DNA of 64,000 bases. Origin: Pseudosulfitobacter sp. DSM 107133 (GTDB lineage Bacteria; Pseudomonadota; Alphaproteobacteria; Rhodobacterales; Rhodobacteraceae). Position numbers and translations under genes: made by a program. Location: NCBI RefSeq assembly GCF_022788695.1, contig NZ_CP085158.1:71501-135500 (forward strand). Reading direction: 5' to 3'. Position 1 is the stretch's first letter, and each line of letters starts with the position of its first letter. The notes below the pieces were generated by a model. That model had not been told where the DNA came from and did not search any database. It saw nothing but the letters and a program-made list of their open reading frames with translations. Shown here piece by piece: positions 53,895 through 62,057 of this stretch.

Positions 53895-54857
53895 ATGAGC
53901 TGGAACCCGACCCATACCCCCGAATGCCCCACCTTCGGGTGTGACGCGCTGGAAACACTGATCATTCCGCGCGCCCGCGATCTTGGCGGCTTTGACGTGC
54001 GGCGCGCGTTGCCTTCGCCGAACCGCCAGATGGTCGGCCCGTTCATCTTTTTCGATCAGATGGGGCCGGCCGAGTTTATCACCGAAGGCGGTATCGACGT
54101 GCGTCCGCACCCACATATTGGTCTTGGCACCGTGACCTACCTCTACAATGGCGAGTTCGAGCACCGCGACAGCATCGGCACGCACCAGATGATCTATCCC
54201 GGAGAAGTAAACTGGATGGTCGCTGGCAAGGGGGTCACCCACTCGGAACGCACCAGTGCCGAAACCCGCGCGACGCGCCACAAGCTGTTTGGCATCCAGA
54301 CGTGGATTGCCCTGCCGGAAGATCGCGAAGAAATGGAACCCGATTTCGAACACCACAAGGAAGCCGCACTGCCGGTGTTGCGCGACAACGGGGCGCAAGC
54401 ACGGCTGATCCTCGGGTCGGCTTACGGCGAAACCAGTCCCGTCACCATGCAATCCGAAACCTTCTATCTGGATGTGCAGCTGGAACCCGGTGCAGCCTTT
54501 CCCCTGCCAGACAATCATGAGGACCGAGGGATCTATATTACCCAAGGCAGCATCGAAGTGGCTGGGGATCAATTCGACGAGGGGCGGATGATGGTGTTCC
54601 GTCCCGGCGACAAGATATCGGTCACGGCGGGCCCCGCGGGGGCGCGCCTGATGGCGTTGGGTGGAGCCACGATGAACGAAGAGCGGTATATCTGGTGGAA
54701 CTTCGTATCGTCGTCCAAGGACCGTATTGAACAGGCCAAGGAAGACTGGAAAGCGGGCGATTGGACAAAGGGTCCGTTCCGGCTGCCGCCCGGTGACGAT
54801 GCTGAATTCATCCCCATTTCTGCAGAGTTGGACCAGACCAGCCCGAACAGGATGTGA
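53895..54857 (+). CDS. Pirin family protein
   Basis: 320 residues, bicupin. The pirin signature GPFIFFDQMGPAEF is followed by the metal ligands in VRPHPHIGLGTVTYL and GVTHSERTS, with the second cupin DRGIYITQGSIEVAG. Pirins can cleave quercetin or regulate redox enzymes. A GGAG ribosome site precedes the ATG at 53895. It is the last gene of the plus-strand run. Confidence 0.9.
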   Translation: MSWNPTHTPECPTFGCDALETLIIPRARDLGGFDVRRALPSPNRQMVGPFIFFDQMGPAEFITEGGIDVRPHPHIGLGTVTYLYNGEFEHRDSIGTHQMIYPGEVNWMVAGKGVTHSERTSAETRATRHKLFGIQTWIALPEDREEMEPDFEHHKEAALPVLRDNGAQARLILGSAYGETSPVTMQSETFYLDVQLEPGAAFPLPDNHEDRGIYITQGSIEVAGDQFDEGRMMVFRPGDKISVTAGPAGARLMALGGATMNEERYIWWNFVSSSKDRIEQAKEDWKAGDWTKGPFRLPPGDDAEFIPISAELDQTSPNRM

Positions 54858-55117
54858 AAGGTCGAAATCGCGAGCGTCGAAGCGACTAAAGATCATCTTT
54901 GCGGCTCGGACTTCAGGCGAAATGCACCGTTGGCATTTTGGACCGAAAATGGGCTTCGCTGCTTCTATTTTGCGGCGAAGCCTGATGCCTGCTGATTTGC
55001 ACCCATAACTGAGCTGGTAGGGTGCATAACTTCTAATGAGAATTGTGCGGTTTTAACCTACCCCTAAAGCAGATAGCAGCAGGGGTATTAAAGCTCAATT
55101 TTGGGTTTCTATTCAAG
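54858..55117. other. Intergenic region between pirin and IS3 stub
   Basis: No gene recognised. It is a sequence of mixed composition leading up to the IS3 end at 55118. Confidence 0.5.
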
Positions 55118-55437
55118 TGAACCGCACCGGGTTTGCCGGAGGCTCCAACTCGTGAGAAGGATGGAGCATCATGAGCAAGACGACGAACAAGTATTCCCCG
55201 GAGGTGCGCGAGCGAGCCGTTCGCATGGTTCTGGACAATCCCGGGCGGCATGAGAGCCGTTGGTCAGGGATCGTTTCGGTATCGTCGAAGATCGGCTGTG
55301 CGGCGAACACGCTGAACGATTGGGTCAAGAAGGCCGAAGTGGATCGGGGTGATCGCGCCGGTGTCACGACCGAGATGGCCGAGAAGCTGAAGGCGCTGGA
55401 GCGGGAGAACCGCGACGTCGAATTCGCTCAGGTCTAG
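55118..55437 (+). mobile_element. IS3-family remnant (left end and orfA)
   Basis: The end TGAACCGCACCGGGTTTGCC is followed by the start of orfA. The element is cut off inside orfA at about 55413, where DUF1403-like DNA begins. OrfB and the right end are absent. The OrfB fragment at 33511 is from the same family but cannot be shown to come from this copy. Confidence 0.75.
55171..55437 (+). pseudogene. IS3-family OrfA, truncated
   Basis: 88 residues starting MSKTTNKYSPEVRERAVRMV with an HTH, SSKIGCAANTLNDWVKKAEV, and the leucine-zipper start EKLKALERENRD. The normal end of OrfA and the frameshift site to OrfB are missing. Confidence 0.85.
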
Positions 55438-55974
55438 CAATTGATCCCCGACATGCGCCGCAGCGCGGATCGCGGGGCGTAGGCGGGTCAGGAACATCTC
55501 GACCGCGTCGCCCGCCCCCTTGGCCCGCAGCTTGGGTGCGACCGCCTTCAGATGCGCCGCCCGACGCGCGAGGTCGGCGGCCTGCCCCACGGCCTCGATC
55601 ACCGAAGAGATGATCCCAACCGAGTGCTTGGGCGAGGGCCGCATCCGCGAGGATCAGCGCTGCTTCGTCTGAACGTGGCGCCTCGCGCAGAACAGCTTAC
55701 AGCGCCATCGCGGCGCGGGTCACCGGCGCCCCCTTTCCCGCTCAGGCCGGCCGGAAACCGCCACACAAGCCTCGGCCGCGCGCAGCGCGAGCCGGCCCCG
55801 CAACAAAGCTTGGGGCACGTCCGCGCGTCCCAACACAAGATGCAGGTGATTCAGCGCGGCGCCTGACAAAAACGCAACATCTTCAAGGGTTTCAGGATGT
55901 GCCGAGGTGACCCAGGCGGGTAACCGGGGTAGTGTATTGAGGCCGCTGGTGTGATCCTGTCGGGCAAATGTCAT
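55438..55974 (-). pseudogene. DUF1403-like gene, frameshifted and truncated
   Basis: From a start at 55974 the frame encodes LPRLPAWVTSAHPETLEDVA and RGRLALRAAEACVAVSGRPE, then stops. In other frames the family's segments continue: RSDEAALILADAALAQALGW, then VIEAVGQAADLARRAAHLKA with VAPKLRAKGAGDAVEMFL. Two frame changes and internal loss are needed to join these, and the C-terminal end is removed by the IS3 stub. DUF1403 is of unknown function. Family call is from memory of its motifs. Confidence 0.65.
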
Positions 55975-56051
55975 GCTTGGAGCCTACATCGACGCGGCGC
56001 TTTTTATCAGAAAATAGCACACAAGCCGCCCCGCCATTCCCTTCTGAGTGA

Positions 56052-56078
56052 TGTCCAATAAGTTTGCATTATCGGACA
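56052..56078. promoter_or_regulatory. Palindromic 27-base site resembling a serine-resolvase crossover site
   Basis: TGTCCAATAA and TTATCGGACA form near-perfect inverted arms around an A+T-rich centre, the layout of Tn3-type resolvase site I. A 14-base part of it, ATTATCGGACATAA, recurs at 59704-59717 over the tniA start of module C. It lies 47 bases outside the tip of that module. Confidence 0.45.
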
Positions 56079-56124
56079 TAAAAAGATACGCTGAAAATCA
56101 GTTTAATTTCATCGCTGGATTCAC

Positions 56125-56237
56125 TGTCGGATAGCCGGAATTCATGAGATTCAAGCACTTCCCTGAAAAACGAACCGGGGTTCATGAGACTCTGTACCGG
56201 TATTTATGAGACTGGATGAGTCGGTATTTGTGAGACT
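56125..56237. repeat. Left end of module C with four direct repeats
   Basis: TTCATGAGATT, TTCATGAGACT, TATTTATGAGACT and TATTTGTGAGACT begin at 56141, 56181, 56201 and 56225. The last two are also the coding sequence of the TniQ tail and produce the repeated peptide QSHKYR. They are the probable TniA binding sites. Confidence 0.78.
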
Positions 56238-57201
56238 GGCGCTGTCGTGCGGCTTTTTCGGCAGTCTGACGTGCTCTCTCTTCGCGCTCAGCGCGCCAGA
56301 ACCGGGCCGAGATGCGTCTCCTCAACGAGAGAGGCCATGAGCGGAGCGCCTCCCGGACCCGCACTTGTCCGTTCATGTCACTTGCGAGCAGCACGTCAAT
56401 CGCTCGGGCCACGGGATCTTCGACGATCCGGCCGATGCCGACCGTCAGCGCGAAACACTGCAAGAGCGAGCCTTGCGCCAGGGCGTGGAGACCGGGACGC
56501 ACTGGCTTAGCAAGCACTGGCGCCACCTGATCGTATTCGGGGACAACGACCGTCAGCGCCTGCCGGAGGATCGGCGTGGTCAGAAAATCATGGTAGTCCC
56601 GTCGGTCTTTCAGAGACATGCGTGGCTGCTCAGAGACGTTCGGCGGCGAGGCCTGGCGATGCCGTGCCGTCAGAACCTGAAGCACTTCGGGCGCTTCCAG
56701 GTCTTCCTGCCCCGCGCCGCGCGCCCAGGCATCGAGATGCGCGGCACCAATCTCGGCATGCCCTTCAAGTTTCTTGAAGCGATCCGTACCGAACCGGTCG
56801 GACAGGGTCTCGCCGGTGGCGTCCCGAAACTCCACACCATGCACCGGGCAGCGAAATCGCCACGGCAGCGCGGCGGCTTTGCGATGCAGGTCTTCGGGAC
56901 AGTGCGGGCATGGAGACCGGTTCTTCCGCGCGATCATCATGCGCGCCGCCGCCCCCAACTCCCGGAAAGTCATGGACTGCACCGCTTCGGGCGAAAGGCC
57001 GGTCCGAGCCGCGATCAGAGCCCCCTGCCCTTCTGAAAGCCGCCATTCCAGGTCGAACACGCCCTGCCCCTGCAGGCCAAGTGCTGTGACGAATTCCGAA
57101 ACCGTCATCGCGTAGAACGGGGCCATGCGCGCGGCCCAGGAAGACAGTCGTTCATCGACCTCGGGGGCGTAAACAACCGGCAGGCGCCCGCACCCCGTCA
57201 C
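56182..57201 (-). CDS. tniQ: TniQ-family target-selection protein (module C)
   Basis: 339 residues from a GTG overlapping the tniB stop. The N-terminal YAPEVDERLSSWAARMAPFY and a modified zinc pair, CPHCPED and CPVHGVE (one Cys replaced by His), identify a diverged TniQ. The C-terminus reads SHKYRLIQSHKYRYRVS, translated from the end repeats of the transposon. It is longer than the A protein. Confidence 0.86.
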   Translation of the reverse strand: MTGCGRLPVVYAPEVDERLSSWAARMAPFYAMTVSEFVTALGLQGQGVFDLEWRLSEGQGALIAARTGLSPEAVQSMTFRELGAAARMMIARKNRSPCPHCPEDLHRKAAALPWRFRCPVHGVEFRDATGETLSDRFGTDRFKKLEGHAEIGAAHLDAWARGAGQEDLEAPEVLQVLTARHRQASPPNVSEQPRMSLKDRRDYHDFLTTPILRQALTVVVPEYDQVAPVLAKPVRPGLHALAQGSLLQCFALTVGIGRIVEDPVARAIDVLLASDMNGQVRVREALRSWPLSLRRRISARFWRAEREERARQTAEKAARQRQSHKYRLIQSHKYRYRVS

Positions 57202-58076
57202 ACCGGCTCTCCCAAGACCGCCTGCAACCGGTCGCCGCCCAGAATATCGCGCGAGAGAATGCGTTCCTCGCCGCTTTCGATGGCGGCGATCGCCAGCTGC
57301 GACAGGATCGAAAAGATGCCCGAGGTGATGCCGCCGGTCACCTTGATGATCCGCGCGAGCGCGTGGCCGTCGATCTCGCTTTGGTGCCGAAGCGGCAGTG
57401 TGCGGGTGAGCGTGCTCATCAGCCCGTTCAGATCCTCGCCCTCCCGCCAGGGCGGCAACGCGAAGGCCTCGAAACGGCGCACCAGTTGATCATCGGTACG
57501 CAACGCGTTGCGGGCTTGGGCGGTGCCGACGCAAACCAGAGGGACGCGCAGCTCGTTGCCCAGAAAGCGCAGCATGTTCAGGAATCGCGCCTGTTCGCGG
57601 ACCGTGCCGGCCTGCAGGCTGTGAATCTCGTCGATGACCAGCATCCCCGGACGCAATTCGGCGAGCAGACGCAAGGCCAGGCTTTCCAGCACAGACAGTG
57701 TCGCCCGCGGCGGCTCCGGGGCACCAATCGCCGCCAGGATCCGGCGGTAGAAGCGCGATTCATCAGGCCCAGACACCATCTGCACGGCGACGACCGGCAT
57801 ATGCAGCCGTCCGCTGGTCTCGTCGAAGCTCGATGCGTGATCGCGGGTGAACTTCTCGATGATCATCGTCTTGCCCATGCCGCTGTCACCGACAATGAGC
57901 AGGTTCGGCATGCGGGCGCGATTGGGAAACGACATCAACGTTTCCAGCTTCTCCAAGGCGGCCTCGGCCCTGGGATAGGAGATCCAGCGGTCGGCGCGAA
58001 TCCGGTGAATGCGCTCCTCGGCGCTGAGCGCGGCGATCTTGCACGCTCCCGGATAGAGATGCGGGAACTCAGTCAT
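57198..58076 (-). CDS. tniB: TniB-family AAA+ ATPase (module C)
   Basis: 292 residues from the ATG at 58076, which overlaps the tniA stop by 8 bases. Walker A is GDSGMGKTMIIEKF, Walker B MLVIDEIHSLQAG, and the sensor GTAQARNALRTDDQLVRRFE. It has the single FLNMLR helix copy. The open frame reaching 58169 would overlap tniA further and is not preferred. Confidence 0.88.
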   Translation of the reverse strand: MTEFPHLYPGACKIAALSAEERIHRIRADRWISYPRAEAALEKLETLMSFPNRARMPNLLIVGDSGMGKTMIIEKFTRDHASSFDETSGRLHMPVVAVQMVSGPDESRFYRRILAAIGAPEPPRATLSVLESLALRLLAELRPGMLVIDEIHSLQAGTVREQARFLNMLRFLGNELRVPLVCVGTAQARNALRTDDQLVRRFEAFALPPWREGEDLNGLMSTLTRTLPLRHQSEIDGHALARIIKVTGGITSGIFSILSQLAIAAIESGEERILSRDILGGDRLQAVLGEPV

Positions 58077-59715
58077 CCTCGTACCACTCCTCGACCTTGA
58101 AGCCGGGGTGGCTGAGGAACGGGCTCCCCTCTCCGTCCGGCGCAGGCAGGGCATCTCGCGGTGCGGCATCCGGTGTTACATCGATCATCGGCAGAGGGGC
58201 GAGATGCAACCGCCGAGCCTGATGGCGCCGTATCGCCTTCGTCTGCCGCTCGGCGCTGTCGACGAGGTCGCGCTGCGCCTCGATCGTCCTGAAAATCAGC
58301 TCCTCATCTACCGACCGGCGCCCGGCCTCGCGCAAGGCGCGCCGCGCCGCGCGGTGCTCCCAGAGCGTGATCGCAGGCCGTGTCATATCCGCGGGTCTCG
58401 CTTCGATGATCCCGTTCTCAGTCAGCACGAAAATGCGAGAGAGATCGCGCGGGTCGTATTTAAGCGTGAACTTGCGGCTTTCCCGGCCCATCAGCCAGCG
58501 CAACTCGTCCGCCCAGTAGCGGATGTGGAAGAGATGCAGCCCGTCACGCTGCAAGACACGGCTCTCGGAAGGCAGAAAATCGACCAAAAACTGCCTGAGA
58601 TCGGTCGGCATGCGAAGCCGGGCCTCATCCACCCGGGCCGCCCAAGCCGCCGCAGGTGTGGTTTCCAGCGCAGAGTGGACCCGCACATGGTAGGAGCCGG
58701 TGATCTCGAGAGCGAGCCAGGTTTCCAGTTCGCCGAGCGTCATCACCGCCTCGGCCTCGGCATCGAGATCGCCGCGCTCGAAGATGTTCGAGAAATGCGA
58801 CCCCGGCAGCAGGTGAACCGCCCCCATCATTGTGCCGATCAGGCGCTCGATATGGCCGCCATAGCGCGGTGTACCTGGCGGACGGTACCGCAGTTCGATC
58901 TGGTACTCTGCACAGGCGAGCCCGAAGGCGCGGGCATGGAATTCCGCGCCGTTGTCCACATAAATCGCGTTCGGGATGCCCCGCGTTGGCCAATCCGTGC
59001 TGATACCTCGCGCGGTGAGCCAATGCGATTTGTCCATTACCGTATGGGTCAGACACAGTGCGACGGCCAGTAGCGATGGCGGTTCCAGAGACAGGTAAAA
59101 CCCCAGAACCATGCGGGTATTCACGTCGGTCGCGACCGTCAGCGTTGGCCTGCCGAGCGGACGTCGTGTCACCGGATCTACCACTGTCACATCAGCCTTG
59201 GTGTGGTCGATCTGGACGATATCCAGCGGATCGTTGGCGACCAGCCCCCCAGGCGTGGCCAGATAGCGCCGCTCGGCCTTGTCCTTGCCCTCTCGTCGGG
59301 CCATCAGTTTAGCTTGGTCATGTTGCTCCAGCCAGCGCCCCAGACGGCGGATCGAGGGTGGGGCCAGCCCTTGCGCCCGACAATCGGCAGCAACTTCGCG
59401 CCAGAACCGTGTCCTGGTGGGCTTACGACGGGAAGCATAAAACCCCTTGAAATGGCGGGACACGATCGTTTCCACCAACGGGTCCAAGGGCTGCATGCCC
59501 GGTTTAGGGCCCCGTGTATCCCGGAGCAATGCAGAGGTCCGCCCATCCTCGCGGAACTGCTTCACCAGGCGAAAGAGCGTGGATCGGCTGACATTCAGCT
59601 GATGCATGGCCCATTCGACAGCGCCTGGGCTGAGCTGGATCGGTAATTCCGCCAGCACCCGGGCGCGAAACTCCGCCTCTTCCCAATCCTTGTCAGCTGG
59701 AAAATTATCGGACAT
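58069..59715 (-). CDS. tniA: TniA-family DDE transposase (module C)
   Basis: 548 residues from the ATG at 59715 (MSDNFPADK). The N-terminal HTH is HQLNVSRSTLFRLVKQFRED in form, and the core has IVQIDHTKADVTVVD, YVDNGAEFHARAF and GGHIERLIGTMMGAVHLLPG. The catalytic triad is intact. It is the most divergent of the three TniA proteins in the window, and its end repeats are different again. Confidence 0.92.
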   Translation of the reverse strand: MSDNFPADKDWEEAEFRARVLAELPIQLSPGAVEWAMHQLNVSRSTLFRLVKQFREDGRTSALLRDTRGPKPGMQPLDPLVETIVSRHFKGFYASRRKPTRTRFWREVAADCRAQGLAPPSIRRLGRWLEQHDQAKLMARREGKDKAERRYLATPGGLVANDPLDIVQIDHTKADVTVVDPVTRRPLGRPTLTVATDVNTRMVLGFYLSLEPPSLLAVALCLTHTVMDKSHWLTARGISTDWPTRGIPNAIYVDNGAEFHARAFGLACAEYQIELRYRPPGTPRYGGHIERLIGTMMGAVHLLPGSHFSNIFERGDLDAEAEAVMTLGELETWLALEITGSYHVRVHSALETTPAAAWAARVDEARLRMPTDLRQFLVDFLPSESRVLQRDGLHLFHIRYWADELRWLMGRESRKFTLKYDPRDLSRIFVLTENGIIEARPADMTRPAITLWEHRAARRALREAGRRSVDEELIFRTIEAQRDLVDSAERQTKAIRRHQARRLHLAPLPMIDVTPDAAPRDALPAPDGEGSPFLSHPGFKVEEWYEDD

Positions 59716-59743
59716 AATGTTGCTCAACGTGCGGATGCTGGAG

Positions 59744-59812
59744 AGTCTCATCAATAGCGACTCAAATCGCTTCCAGTCTCACTTACCCTGAATCGGTTTC
59801 AGAAATGCGACA
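59744..59812. repeat. Right end of module C with two repeats
   Basis: AGTCTCATCAATA (59744-59756) and AGTCTCACTTACC (59775-59787) are inverted relative to the left-end repeats. The tip ATGCGACA ends at 59812 and overlaps the ATG of the tyrosine-recombinase frame. Confidence 0.68.
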
Positions 59813-60998
59813 CAGGCAAGATATTGAAAACAAATGGACCACAGTCTCAGAAATTCCGGCAGACCGACAGATTCAGTGGAAAATGCCCTCAGAGACCGAG
59901 AAGTCGACGTCAACGCCCTCTGATGAACTTGATGATGCTCACGTCGACGAGAGCGATCAAGAGAAAAGCGACGGCATCGCTCTGCCCGCTCATGTCGCCG
60001 GTTCCGGCAGTCTCGATCGCCTGGTCGACACCGCTCGCGACTACGCCCGCGCCGCTGCCTCAGACAACACGCTGAAGGCCTACGCGAAAGACTGGACGCA
60101 CTTCGCACGCTGGTGCCGGATGAGGGGGGTGGAGCCCCTGCCCCCCTCATCCGAAGTGATCGGCCTTTACCTCGCTGATCTTGCCTCCGGGTCAGGCCCC
60201 TCCCCGTCGCAGTTGGCGTCCCGCCCCCTGTCGGTCAGCACGATCGACCGCCGTCTGTCCGGTCTCGCATGGAACTACGCGCAGCGCGGTTTCACCCTCG
60301 ATCGCAAGAACCGCCACATCGCGACCGTCCTCGCCGGGATCAAACGCAAGCACGCGCGACCGCCTGTGCAAAAGGAGGCGATCCTGGCTGCGGACATCGT
60401 CGCGATGGTCGCCACCCTGCCCTACGACCTACGCGGGCTGCGGGATCGCGCGATCCTGCTGATGGGCTACGCCGGAGGCCTTCGCCGCTCGGAAATCGTC
60501 AGTCTTGATGTGCACAAGGATGACACGCCGGATTCCGGCGGCTGGATCGAGATATTTGACAATGGTGCCCTGCTCACTCTCAATGCCAAGACCGGCTGGC
60601 GTGAGGTCGAGATTGGCCGCGGCTCCAAGGATCAGACCTGCCCCGTCCATGCGCTCGAGCAATGGCTGCACTTTGCCAAGATCGACTTCGGGCCGGTCTT
60701 TGTGGGAATCTCGCGCGATGGCAAACGCGCATCTGACACGCGGCTGGACGACAAACATGTGGCGCGCCTGATCAAGCGCACGGTCCTGGATGCCGGCATC
60801 CGATCCGACCTGCCCGAGAAAGACCGCCTCGCCCTCTTCTCCGGCCACAGCCTGCGCGCCGGTCTCGCCAGTTCGGCCGAGGTCGATGAACGCCATGTCC
60901 AAAAGCAGCTCGGCCACGCCTCCGCCGAGATGACCCGCCGCTACCAGCGGCGCCGCGACCGGTTCCGGGTGAACCTGACCAAGGCTGCCGGTCTCTGA
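59805..60998 (+). CDS. Tyrosine recombinase / integrase
   Basis: 397 residues. A SAM-like N-terminal domain (DNTLKAYAKDWTHFARWCRM) precedes the catalytic domain with Arg in GYAGGLRRSEIVSLDV, the box HSLRAGLASSAE, His in KQLGHASAEMTRRY and the Tyr nucleophile. The N-terminal 60 residues are acidic and probably unstructured. ATG at 59883 is an alternative start. It is divergent from tniA of module C and could resolve cointegrates or integrate the element. Confidence 0.9.
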   Translation: MRHRQDIENKWTTVSEIPADRQIQWKMPSETEKSTSTPSDELDDAHVDESDQEKSDGIALPAHVAGSGSLDRLVDTARDYARAAASDNTLKAYAKDWTHFARWCRMRGVEPLPPSSEVIGLYLADLASGSGPSPSQLASRPLSVSTIDRRLSGLAWNYAQRGFTLDRKNRHIATVLAGIKRKHARPPVQKEAILAADIVAMVATLPYDLRGLRDRAILLMGYAGGLRRSEIVSLDVHKDDTPDSGGWIEIFDNGALLTLNAKTGWREVEIGRGSKDQTCPVHALEQWLHFAKIDFGPVFVGISRDGKRASDTRLDDKHVARLIKRTVLDAGIRSDLPEKDRLALFSGHSLRAGLASSAEVDERHVQKQLGHASAEMTRRYQRRRDRFRVNLTKAAGL

Positions 60999-61056
60999 TC
61001 GCGCGCTCATTCGGTCGTTTATTACCCGTATCCTAAACTGCAAAAGGCAGGATTTG

Positions 61057-61938
61057 ATGCCGTTGATAGGCTATGCGCGAGTATCGACCGAGGGTCAGAC
61101 CCCCCTGCCCCAGTCGCAGGCGCTGAAATCAGCGGGCTGTGTCGAAATCCATGAGGAACAGGCTTCTGGCGGTGATCGTGCGCGGCCTGTGCTGGCGCGG
61201 GTGCTGGAACGGATCGGCAAGGGCGATACGCTGGTGGTGGTGCGCATCGACCGGCTGGCGCGGTCGCTGTCGCATTTGCTGGAGGTGATCGAACGGCTGG
61301 AAGCAAAGGGCGCCTTCTTCCGCTCGATTCAGGACCCGATCGACACCGGATCCCCGCAGGGCAAGTTCACGCTGCAGGTTCTGGGTGCAGCAGCCGAGTT
61401 CGAGCGCGCCCTGATCCGTGAACGGACCAAGGCTGGGCTTGCCAGCGCACGAACAAAGGGGCGGGTCGGCGGAAACCCTGGCCTGCGCGCCCGGGATCCG
61501 GCTGCGCTACGCAAGGTCCGACTGGCGCGACAGGACGGATATATGGAACGCCTGAATGAAACTGCGCAGGATTGGGTGCCCCATGTGCGTCGGCTGCGCC
61601 CCGATCTGGCTTGGGAAGATGTGGTGCGCATCATCAACGGCCCCCTACCCGAGGCCCGGCGCTGGACGCAAAGCCGTTTGCTGCGCGCTGTGAACCGCTA
61701 CGTCCGCGATGGGTTCCTCCCCGCGACCGTGCTTGATCGCGCGGGCCCGCGTGCGCGAGATGATCGCCTGCCTGCTATCGTCGCGGGTATCAAGGGCGCC
61801 GATCCCGACATTACGCTTCAGGCCATCTGCGCCCGCTTGGAGAACATGCGTGAGTGCACACCCCGCGGCCGGACAAGCTGGCAGCCATCATCAGTGAAGA
61901 TGTTGCTGGAGCGGGCGAAGCGGCTTGGGATACTATGA
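61057..61938 (+). CDS. Serine recombinase (resolvase family)
   Basis: 293 residues. The N-terminal catalytic domain has the nucleophile in IGYARVSTEGQ, LVVVRIDRLARSLSHLLEVI and AAAEFERALIRERTKAGLAS. The C-terminal 130 residues exceed the usual short HTH of resolvases and contain a second DNA-binding-like section (LPAIVAGIKGADPDITLQAI). A TTG one codon earlier is also in frame. TniR resolvases accompany Tn5053-type modules, and this gene may play that part for module C. Confidence 0.88.
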   Translation: MPLIGYARVSTEGQTPLPQSQALKSAGCVEIHEEQASGGDRARPVLARVLERIGKGDTLVVVRIDRLARSLSHLLEVIERLEAKGAFFRSIQDPIDTGSPQGKFTLQVLGAAAEFERALIRERTKAGLASARTKGRVGGNPGLRARDPAALRKVRLARQDGYMERLNETAQDWVPHVRRLRPDLAWEDVVRIINGPLPEARRWTQSRLLRAVNRYVRDGFLPATVLDRAGPRARDDRLPAIVAGIKGADPDITLQAICARLENMRECTPRGRTSWQPSSVKMLLERAKRLGIL

Positions 61939-62057
61939 GTGAGTTTTGACGCTAAGCCTGTTCGTCACATCAGGCGACATCTCCAATTGAGTGGCAACTT
62001 TGCCCGCTAAGCAGTTTATCCTTGCAAATCTTCCATCGTGTGGAGTAATTGCAAGGT

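Larger units (their letters stand above)
56125..59812 (-). mobile_element. TniA-TniB-TniQ transposon module C (core)
   Basis: The left tip TGTCGGATAGCCGGAAT is followed by four repeats of TATTTRTGAGACT type (56141, 56181, 56201, 56225). The right tip, read inward, is TGTCGCATTTCTGAAAC with two such repeats (59775-59787, 59744-59756). No matching 5-base flanks are seen (TTCAC and CAGGC), so borders are probable, not proven. The element may extend to the right to include the recombinases; the tyrosine-recombinase ATG lies inside the right tip. Confidence 0.7.

Noticed and set aside
53769..54896. Minus-strand open frame opposite the pirin gene
   Set aside because: The pirin on the plus strand explains the region, and the minus frame has no recognisable motif.
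33511..55437. The two IS3 pieces as ends of one composite element
   Set aside because: The OrfB fragment (33511) and the OrfA stub (55118) are the same family and orientation, but they do not overlap or share junctions, so a common origin cannot be shown.
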